From: Pleurotus ostreatus/Saccharomyces cerevisiae fusant
Lineage: Eukaryota; Opisthokonta
NCBI GenBank assembly: GCA_024196135.1
Contig: JAMQCK010000203.1
Coordinates: forward strand, 1 to 38,919
Reading direction: 5' to 3'
Length of the DNA: 38,919 nt
Positions within the stretch are counted from its first letter, which is position 1. Each line of letters starts with the position of its first letter. This document shows, piece by piece, positions 31,277 to 38,919 of the stretch. The notes under the pieces are model-generated. The model did not search any database. It had not been told where the DNA came from and was given only the letters and a program-made list of their open reading frames with translations. Both the position numbers and the translations under genes were made by a program.

Positions 31277-33473
31277 CTATCTTATTCTCTCTCGTCTCAG
31301 GGCTTTGAGGAGCTCTGAGCCGCAATACAACTCACTCAGCGCCACACCGCGCTGCCGCAATCTGCGCGCAACATACAGAGCATCGTCCATGAGACATCTC
31401 CTCAAGGCCAAGGCGCCTTGAGTTGCAGTCCAGTACTGTCCTCGGTTCGCAGTCGAATAGTGTCCGTGACTCACAGTCTGATAATGTCCTTGGTTCACAA
31501 TGGAATGGTGTCCTTGACCCGGATACGCAGTCGTGTCATGTCCTTGCTCCCGGGCACCCGCATTCTTCCTGTCCTCGGAATCAACCCAATGGACGATTTG
31601 TATACAGTCGTAAACGAATGCTCGCGCGTTATGGTCGTCCAAATCGGCCAAGTAGGCCAGCCAAACATTCCGTCGTCTGTGTTGGCGAAGGCGCGAGTGG
31701 GCGTCTGCGCTCGGGAGCTGGCGTGCGTCTCCACTCGGAGACTGCAAGGGGTATCGTATTTGATGATGGGTATATGTTGATTCTTCTTGTCGACTCGCCG
31801 ATGCGTCCTCGGATCGTCCATCGCGTCGACCCTCGCCGCACTGGACCATATAGTGCGCAAGGCACTTAAAAGCAAGCTGAGAGGCTTCTGAAGCCTCTCG
31901 TTGTCGGGGAGCTGGCGCGCCGTGCGCAGGCGCAGGGGCTTGCGCACCATACAGAGCGTCCCCCAGCCGAGGATTCCGCGCAACATACGCTATCAGCGCG
32001 ACCAGAACCGCCGGATTTGACACCAAAGGCGCGGAGCGGCAGACGTGCGGGACCACCGCGTCGGGGTTGCGCTTCATCCAAGCGATGAAAAAGTTAAGGA
32101 GGCGGGTGATGTTGGGGGGTTGGTGTGAAATGCTCGCGTGCGGGCTGCGAGTGACGGTGGGAGGTGGGTGACGAGCGACATCCGGATGCAAGTGCGGAGC
32201 ATTCGAGTGGGTGCTTGCATGAGAGCAGTTGCTGGCATAAGAGATGGAGCTGCTCGCTGGGGAGGCCAAACCGCCGGCGCGCGAGGGAGAGCTCCTTGAG
32301 GGTGAGAGGGAATGTCTTGCTTGAGGACCAGCCCGAGAGTTGTCGGCGTGCAAAGGGCTGCTAGAGTGCGCGTGGGCAGCATCACTCCCCGCTCGAGTAA
32401 CAACATCGCTCGCCAATCTCACCACATCCCCCACCTGATCCAGCTTCTCCAAGACGTCGGCCATGATTTGCAACCCCGTCCTCCTTTCCGTGGTCGTCTG
32501 CGCAAACCTCCGATGCACCGACGCACTGTCCGGAGCGCAAGCACTAGCGCATAGAGTATATGCTGCATCACTCCGAAAGCCATTTGGTTGGGTATAGACG
32601 CCGTCGGGATCCAAGGGTATACGCCTGGGATCGATGGTATGGCGCCTCGAATCCGAGGGTATACGCCGAGAGTCTTCTTGTGATGGAGTCGCGTACGCGT
32701 GCGACGGTGCTTCCCTTCTCCTGCTTGATCTTGCTACACCTGCGCTCGCATCTCTCCTTGAGGCCCCCCTCGTAGCCCCACTCACGCTCTCACCCACTGT
32801 CGAGTCCCCTCTGCAATGCTCATCCACTAACACGCCGACCAGCACTCTCACCAGCCTTCCCACCACCCTTGCCATATCCGTATTGGATTGCACGATACAC
32901 AATACACCCGTGCGGTTGAGCATCTCCTCGAACTGTAGCAGGTATCGAATGAAGCGCATGGGGCAAGGGATATTGCCGTTGCGCGCTAAGTGATCGGGGA
33001 GGGCGCTCTCAAGGTGCTTGAGAATGCCGTCCGACATGTGGGAAGGCAAAATGAGGAGATGGTGAGCGGGGGGAGGGGCTTGAGAGTGTGCGAGTGTGCG
33101 AGGATCGGCGAGAAGAGCAGCGAGACGCGCGCAAGGCGCGGCGCACACCTGACGAGCCACACGATCAGCAGGCCGCGTCGATAGGCGTGTACAGCACAAC
33201 GCACCGGGACGTATCCCCAAGCTCCTCCCTTCGAAGCTGGGCTATCGTCTTCGAGAACGGCGACAAAGAGATTAGACAAGTAGGTAGCCGCTATCTGCGA
33301 ACGGGAAGGATATCGCGACCTGCTGACTCCCGAGGCGCCAGTACTTGTCGCTCAACAGCAACGCGCCTCGCGCATCAGCACCGCGGCGCGCTCTACAGCA
33401 TTGCGTCGTCATTCGGCGTGGCAGAAGGGGGCGGAGAGATCAAGCGTGATGATCTACGCAGAGCGGGATTCAT
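31277..33473 (-). CDS. Hypothetical protein with short amino-acid repeats
   Basis: Not recognised. The main exon (33148-31277) is open for 624 codons. I extend it upstream through exons 33294-33205, 33366-33345 and 33473-33397, which join in phase to 686 residues starting MNPALRRSSRLISPPPSATP. The first intron would be only 30 nt and holds an in-frame TAG. Conserved-looking helical stretches (RVAVERQIAATYLSNLFVAV, CPMRFIRYLLQFEEMLNR, LLNFFIAWMKRNPDAVV, LRRCLMDDALYVARRLR) alternate with low-complexity, Ser/His/Arg-rich linkers. Two repeat arrays are visible: about five 7-residue units (DSRRIPS, DSRRHTI, DPRRIPL, DPDGVYT, QPNGFRS) and about four 8-residue units near the C-terminus (NQGHYQTV, SHGHYSTA, NRGQYWTA). 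Helical scaffold with disordered loops is my reading; no function can be given. The N-terminal exon is the weakest part. Confidence 0.65.
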
Positions 33474-34539
33474 TTCCGCCTTGTCTTCGTAGTCGAGGGC
33501 ATTCAGGCGTGGTCGAAGAGGCGCTGGCGTATTCAAGTTAGTCACCGGTGACTTCGTCTTCTACAGCATATCCATCGGCAAGGCCTGACCTTCCTAGCTT
33601 GGAGAGCAGGGCTATGCTACTGCCATGCTTTCCAATGTCAAGATGTAGGCGAGGTCATCATAGAACGTGAGAGGACACGCCGAAAACATGAGGCTTTCAA
33701 CAGCTTGAAGCGCCGCGGACTTGAATTCACCATGAGTCTTCAATTGAGTCAAAGCTGGCGAGCAATTGAGTAAAGCCTAGTTCTTGAGTCATAGAGTGCA
33801 TTGCGAGAGGGAGAGAGAGAGGGTGGGGGGCAAACACGGTCTTTGGTTGAGGCCGAAGATGAGGGCAGCGGACAAGTTCTGAAATGGACAATTGCCTTCG
33901 GCAAAGACCGAAGCCGGCTCGTGCCGAAGGTGCACATGACAAGTTGAACTTCACGACCGAACAATTGCAAACAGCGGCGACTGCTCCCCATTCACGCTCA
34001 AAAACAACATTTCTATCCACTTCCCACCGCAAGAGACAGTACCTTCTCACAATTCACCTGCAAAGCACCTCTACTTACCCTCCTGCGAACCCTCCGCGCC
34101 AAATTTAACCCAAGATTTAGTCAATGACCTGAGGCATACCTGAAGCGCCCATAACAGCTGAGCAGCCCTCCGCCGCTAACATCCCTTGAGGGGATGGGCC
34201 CTGTGCAAAAGGGTGGGTTCGCAAAGTTAGGAACTCAGGAGGGATTTGCCAGCTGTCCTCAAGAGGAAGATTCGATGGGTTTAAATTCCCTAAAGGGCGC
34301 AAATTCGGCCCTTTTTGTTCGACGCCTCTATTTCCGTTCAACGTTCAAGCCCTTAGCGGGACGTCCTAAGGCTTCGTAATCGCTCGATCCTTGAGACGGT
34401 AGCGATACAACTAAAAAGAAGACCGCTCGAGCAGCCGCAGGGAGGCCTCGAGGATCTCTTGCATACACAAAAGGAAAGCCGCTGGTAGTTTAGAAATATT
34501 ATAGGGTGTATGGCACGGCGCGACCAGCTCACCGACTTC
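33474..34539. other. Gene-poor stretch containing repeat copy B
   Basis: Apart from repeat copy B, no gene is supported. A GA-rich simple stretch lies at about 33808-33830. Confidence 0.55.
33760..34335 (-). repeat. Repeat family, copy B (inverted relative to copy A)
   Basis: On the minus strand it matches copy A (22383-22900) with an identical block of about 62 bases (34200-34262), and both hairpins are conserved (for instance 34180-34196). It differs by an in-frame 6-base insertion within the conserved left part and by divergence in the middle. The right part (33880-34000) is again clearly similar. The two copies lie about 11 kb apart in opposite orientation. Confidence 0.85.
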
Positions 34540-34970
34540 CTACTCCACACACAGCCACCACCTCGACTCGCAACCCTCGCCCTCAAGCCCAAGATACTTA
34601 ATCCACAACCCTCCCAACGACCTCCCAAGAGGGTGGCTGCCGCTGAGCCTCGCTGGACGCCCTAACACGAGTGCCAAATCGACGGACATGCGTACACTGC
34701 TCATGATAAAAAGCTCGCCGTGATAATGCGGGACGATGTATGGGCTCAAGACCTTCAAGGCGGCGAGGTGGCCCTCTTCTTGTATCACTGAGAGGCTCTC
34801 GCGCATGGAGGAACTGCGTTGGCAGAGGGGGACGATCACAGGCTCGGTGAGGAAGAAGCCGAGGACGCGGCGGAAGCGGAGAGGGAGGATTCTCTCCGAC
34901 CAGCGAGGCGGCGGTGTGCTAACGTGCAGAGGGTAGGGTCGCCTGGAGCGTTTTTGTCTAATTTTGCAGG
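34540..34970 (-). pseudogene. Possible gene fragment, unrecognised
   Basis: A minus-strand frame without a convincing start reads RILPLRFRRVLGFFLTEPV, then SVIQEEGHLAALKVLSPYIV and PHYHGELFIM, and becomes less protein-like before its stop at 34540. A good-looking start (MPSPPAKLDKNAPGDPTL at about 34980) is in another frame and I find no normal intron to join them. The stretch EEGHLAALKVLSPYIV followed by HYHGEL loosely resembles the helix-C to strand-4 part of a kinase-like fold, which is only a guess. It lies next to repeat copy B and may be a decayed gene. Confidence 0.25.
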
Positions 34971-35220
34971 TGGAGAGGGCATGGAGGGTGATTTAAGCTA
35001 TAGAGGTTCGTGAGCAGATCCAACACGCGGAAAAAGGAAGTCAAGCAGATGGCGGCATTTGCCGAGACCTTAGACTGCATTGACCAACAACGACAACGCG
35101 TCGCGGCGATTGTTCAGGTACGGTAGGAAAGGTAATAACTACGGAGATCATTGATTGAGCGCTAAGATAGATAGGCTTGTAATGTGTGCGTGAGGGTTAT
35201 GTACAATGTGTCGTGAGTGA

Positions 35221-36408
35221 TCATTTACTGTCCTTCTGAGGCTTCGATATCTGCGTTTCCTCGTCCCGAATCGTCCGCCACGCCATCACTCGTCCCTCAC
35301 CTACGCTAGTACAGTATGCTGCTGAACTCAGATCAAACCGCACTCCACGTCTGCTTGACGCTGCTCTCCTGTATCCTCCCGTCCCGCGCCGTACCCGCGA
35401 TCGCCGCGCCACTGACCCCGGTCATGGAGAAGTAGACCTGGAAGTCGACGCCGGCGACGATGTCTGCGTTCCGGCGGATCTGGTAGCGGGAGGTGGGGTA
35501 GAGGATGTAGCGGGGATGGGCGATGTCCAGCGGAGGAGGGAGAGCGTTGGAGAGGGACGGGCGTTGTCTGGTCGGCGTCGACGGTCGCGTACTCGGCCGA
35601 GACGGCGAGATGGACGGCCGCGAGGGCGAGACAGAGGGCCGACCGGGCGTCGAGATGGACGGTCGGCCGGTCGGGGAGCTGGACAACCCCGTCGTTGACG
35701 GATTCGACGACGCATATGGCACACTACACGACGGCAGGTCGAGGGGCAGCGAAGGCAAATTAGGCGTCGACGCCTGGCTCGAGTTCACGTACTTGTTGAG
35801 GAAATAAGTGCTGTCGGGGCGGTTGATGGTGCTGAGCGTGCGCTCCCGGAGCGTTTGTTCCCGCAGGGGCGAGCGCTTTGAGACGCGCTTGGGTGAGGGG
35901 TCCGTGTTTGAAGTCGGCGTCTGAGGTGAGGGAGTCGTGAGGAGGGGAAAGTCGGGCGTGAGGCGGGTCATGGTTCCGGGCTTGCCGACGTCGTGCACAT
36001 CGAGAGCAGGGTCGAGCGCGTTTCCATGCGGGTCGGCGAAGTCGAGGTAGAAGGATGTGGCGTCGCGCGTGATGAGGCGCGCCCAGATGTCGTCGCCGCA
36101 CGGCACGCGTGCGCAGGGAGGTGCGGGTAGGGGTTCGGGGACCTGTGGGTATATGTGAGACGAAGGACGATCGAGTGAGGACGACGCCACGAACATCTTC
36201 GCTTGTAGAGCGTCGTGTCGATCGTGACGGCGAGTCGTTCGCCGATCGCTGTAAAGACAGCCGGCTTCTAGCGGGCGAAGGCTACGCGACACAAATATCA
36301 GCGAACCGCGCGTACTGTGGCGCCTAGCGCACGCACCTGCTCATAGACCGACTCCGACTTGGCCGACTTCTTGGATTTCTTGGACGAGGAGCGCGAGAGG
36401 AAGCCCAT
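35221..36408 (-). CDS. Ser/Pro-rich hypothetical protein
   Basis: Not recognised. The start MGFLSRSSSKKSKKSAKSES is basic and Ser-rich, and its Gly follows Met directly, but N-myristoylation is only a possibility. Exons 36408-36337, 36281-36195 and 36142 onward join in phase; the second intron (36143-36194) uses a GTTCGT donor. The core begins GDDIWARLITRDATSFYLDF and is followed by a long Ser/Thr/Pro linker with SPSRPS and TGRPS motifs. A more ordered C-terminal part reads ILYPTSRYQIRRNADIVAGV and DFQVYFSMTGVSGAAIA. The 3' end has two readings: direct to a stop at 35333 (322 residues), or spliced from 35395 to 35321 and ending at 35221 (335 residues). Both keep the frame. A cytosolic or membrane-associated scaffold is my guess. 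Confidence 0.7.
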
Positions 36409-37071
36409 GACTTTATGACAGCTGAAGAGGGTGCAGCAACAGCACATGTCGCATCGCCGAGTAGCTCTTTAAACCGCGAGGAGGCCCATGGGGGAACAAA
36501 GGGACGGGCGATCACGGCGCGCCGGCCTTTGTGGTCGTGGGACCAACAAGAGAAGTGTGTGTTCGAGAAGGACAGTCATAGAAAGCGGTGCCGGGCAACG
36601 TGGCCTCGGAGTGGTAGGCACGATGAGATACAAATCTGGGATCTTGACACCTCGGCAGGCCGTTCTGCGTAAGAGATTCGGGTACGACGCGGTCGTTGGA
36701 GAGACTGAAGCGCGTCGAGATTCTGACTTTGAACTATATTGAATGGCTGATAGTAGTGATAGATATATGGTCCCTTTGCGAGAGGAAGTTCATCGTGGTA
36801 AGATGTAAGATCTCGACGAGCAGCTACGCGTGATGGGGACAACTCCAGTGTCACCGTCACGACCACGCTGATCAACGCTCTTGGTCTTGACCTTGACCTC
36901 AGTCCTCGGGGCTTGGCTGGTCTGTAAGTGCGGCAGCCAGAGCATAGGGCAAGGTGCGTGCTCAACTTTGTATCTGGAGTGTGCATGTATTCTCACCCAG
37001 ATGCCATCTCATGCGCAGGTCACCAAGCCTTTGGAAGACGACTTCAAACAGGACATTGCCAGTCTCCATAC
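36409..37071. other. Divergent intergenic region
   Basis: About 0.66 kb between two divergently transcribed genes; it should hold both promoters. No gene or repeat is recognised, and open frames here are short and motif-free. Confidence 0.6.
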
Positions 37072-38508
37072 ATGACGAGCGGCCCTGTAGCCATGAGCGA
37101 CCAGCGGAACCGATCGAGTCAGGTTGTTCTAACACCTAGCGCCTCATCGAGGGATACCGACGCAACCACAATTTCAAGCGCTCTCCTGCCTGATGATCAT
37201 GCATCGCGCTGCGCTGCGCCATCGTCGCCCACGACCATCCAAGACCTTCCCCAAGAAATCCTCTCAGAGATCTTCCTTCACCGTACTTCGGATTACCCTC
37301 CATCTTCGCGCAATCTAGGGGCGCCGACCATCGCTCGTGTTTGTCAAGAATGGCGCGCCGTTGCCTTTGGTTATCCCCAGCTCTGGACTATCGTCAACAT
37401 CCATGACTCCAACATCTCCCCGCACGACGATGTGGAGGCGTATCTCGCTCGCTCCTGCCATGCACCGCTGTCCGTCTACGCTAAGGCGCCGTCCGCCAAC
37501 ACGTATTACGACGAAATCGATGAAGCCGTCGCTGCGAACAAGCGGGTAGCAGAGGCCCTCTACCGCGTCGCTACCCTGTCTGCTCACAGATGGAAGATGG
37601 TCTCAGTGATCGGCGACTGCATCCTATTTTCTCGTCAATCTGAACTCAACACGCCGCTGCTCGAACGTGCCGTCCTCATGGCTAAATCGTGGGTCGAGCA
37701 GTTTCATGCCCCGCTACCCCTTGCCTTCGTAAAGAATGCGCCCCGTATGAAGGCAGCGACCCTCGCCGTCGGGTATGACCAACATCCTATAACAATGCCT
37801 TCATGGAGCCGGCAGCTCACTTCCATGGTCTACGTTCTGCAATTGGGAGAGGCATGCGAGTTTGACACCATCATCCGCCACCTCTCTGCCCAGCCGCACC
37901 TGAGAAGGCTCAAAGTCCTTGATGACGAAATCGATGGCTACGGTGGCTTCGCTCTGCCCGACATTCATCTTGGCCAGGCCGTGTTCCACCTGCCCAAGCT
38001 CGTCGTCCTGGCCGTTTCGGGCTTGGGCCATCTTCTCCTCCCGCAGATAGACGCGCCGGTTCTGAAAAAGCTAACAATCACCGACGGCGTGGAAGTCGAC
38101 GGAGACGGGTTCGTGCATGGTTTCACCGCCTCCCTCAACGGTCTGCTTGAGCGGTCCTCGCGGCGCTCACTGCGCACTCTTGAGCTCATCAACATCGGAA
38201 TCGGCGAACATCGCCCCCTCGATGACCTATACCGTTGCCTCGAGGGCCTCCCCGCGCTCGCCGTGCTACGCATCGAGGATAGAAAAGATCGATACCGGCC
38301 CTGTCCTTTCCTGCGCCCCGGACTCCTAACCTGGCTTGCACGGAACGAGTCCGCGCCTTACGCATCTTACTCTGCGTTTTGGCGGCTGGGGCTTCGAAGG
38401 GTGCGAGGATTTGGTGCGGCAGATCATGGTGTCGAGGGCTACGAGTGGGGTGGCGGACGGTATTCCGTACAAAGCGCTGGCCCGTCTCGTGTGCGATCTG
38501 GGTCGTGA
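37072..38508 (+). CDS. F-box domain protein
   Basis: A substrate adaptor for SCF-type ubiquitin ligases, judged from its N-terminal F-box. The frame from ATG 37072 (MTSGPVAMSDQRN) runs 478 residues without an intron; ATG 37093 is an alternative. The F-box spans about residues 60-110: IQDLPQEILSEIFLH, then ARVCQEWRAVAFGYPQLW, the standard basidiomycete form. After it comes a region with leucine-rich-repeat character (LRRLKVLDDEIDGY, LPKLVVLAVSGLGHLLL, LKKLTITDG, LRTLELINIG, LAVLRIED). The last 60 residues in this frame look unnatural, while the +1 frame at 38336-38524 gives a typical end (LTHLTLRFGGWGFEGCED and LARLVCDLGREL). Either a frameshift or an unseen splice affects the C-terminus, so the 3' end is uncertain. 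Confidence 0.85.
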   Translation: MTSGPVAMSDQRNRSSQVVLTPSASSRDTDATTISSALLPDDHASRCAAPSSPTTIQDLPQEILSEIFLHRTSDYPPSSRNLGAPTIARVCQEWRAVAFGYPQLWTIVNIHDSNISPHDDVEAYLARSCHAPLSVYAKAPSANTYYDEIDEAVAANKRVAEALYRVATLSAHRWKMVSVIGDCILFSRQSELNTPLLERAVLMAKSWVEQFHAPLPLAFVKNAPRMKAATLAVGYDQHPITMPSWSRQLTSMVYVLQLGEACEFDTIIRHLSAQPHLRRLKVLDDEIDGYGGFALPDIHLGQAVFHLPKLVVLAVSGLGHLLLPQIDAPVLKKLTITDGVEVDGDGFVHGFTASLNGLLERSSRRSLRTLELINIGIGEHRPLDDLYRCLEGLPALAVLRIEDRKDRYRPCPFLRPGLLTWLARNESAPYASYSAFWRLGLRRVRGFGAADHGVEGYEWGGGRYSVQSAGPSRVRSGS

Positions 38509-38524
38509 ACTCCAATTGCCGTAG

Positions 38525-38919
38525 GTTCGATATTATATCCCAGTGTCCTCCCACAAAAATGTATTGCTACCGTGAATGACTCGAGGACCCGACTTCTACT
38601 ACCCTAAACGTGTGTGCCGCAAGGAAAGAGGGGCAGAAAATATTCACTTTGGAATTGTCCAGTCAAAGCCCCAACATGCCCTCTATCAGCGGATTTGAAC
38701 ACGACCACGGAAGATTTGACAGAGGCAAGTGGGAAACCAATCGAGCAGTGATATGGTTCAACCGCGCAGAGTGCCTGGTCGGTGTCAGAACGCGGAACGA
38801 GGCGACACGCGACGGTCACATGATCACGTCATGACATGGTCGAACTCGGCACTCGCCAAGCTCAGCAGCTTCGAAGTTTGAGGTTGGAAGGATCCGTATC
38901 TTCAGCAGGGCCACGCATC
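38525..38919. other. Right-edge sequence with no gene seen
   Basis: The last 0.4 kb contains short open frames on both strands with no recognisable motif. Confidence 0.55.

Noticed and set aside
35049..35120. Short plus-strand frame starting MAAFAETLDCIDQQRQ
   Set aside because: It looks protein-like for about 23 codons and ends at a possible splice donor, but no following exon could be found.
1..38919. CRISPR arrays, operons, bacterial ribosome binding sites
   Set aside because: The window is nuclear fungal DNA with dense introns. The tandem repeats present are short minisatellites without spacer structure.

Overview
The window reads as nuclear DNA of a filamentous basidiomycete, most likely an Agaricomycete. 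Nearly every gene is cut by many short GT-AG introns (mostly 45-75 nt). Coding third positions are GC-rich. Several proteins have a typical basidiomycete form: the F-box N-terminus, the type B esterases, and a histidine kinase carrying two kinase cores. All exon coordinates come from splice sites read by eye. For most genes the exon lengths sum to a multiple of three and leave one open frame, which is the main check I could make.

Layout, left to right. 1-1502 (+): 3' part of a multi-pass membrane protein with a Ser-rich tail. 2092-3107 (+): hypothetical helical protein. 4235-5603 (-): malate dehydrogenase with two adjacent microexons (8 and 16 nt). 7440-10073 (+): secreted type B carboxylesterase (CES1). 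10320-13814 (-): SPX-EXS protein of the SYG1/XPR1 type in 21 exons. 15743-16879 (-): NatC catalytic subunit (Naa30/Mak3). 18322-20589 (+): second carboxylesterase (CES2). 21185-22126 and 23471-24451 (+): a tandem pair of short-chain dehydrogenases with identical exon lengths. 24752-30741 (-): a 1569-residue dual hybrid histidine kinase. 31277-33473 (-): hypothetical protein with internal amino-acid repeats. 35221-36408 (-): Ser/Pro-rich hypothetical protein. 37072-38508 (+): F-box protein. A repeat family of about 0.5 kb is present twice in opposite orientations, at 22383-22900 and 33760-34335.

Functionally this is a mix. Housekeeping genes (malate dehydrogenase, NatC, SYG1-like) alternate with a lineage-expanded set of two secreted esterases, two SDR oxidoreductases and one large sensor kinase. 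CES2 and SDR1 share a 13-bp palindrome, GTCAA-N3-TTGAC, a few hundred bp upstream of their starts, a weak hint of common regulation. No true operon logic applies. The most interesting items are the dual histidine kinase, the exact intron presence/absence pattern between the two esterases, two ultra-short introns (30 and 33 nt) that must be removed because they carry in-frame stops, and the structured inverted repeat family.
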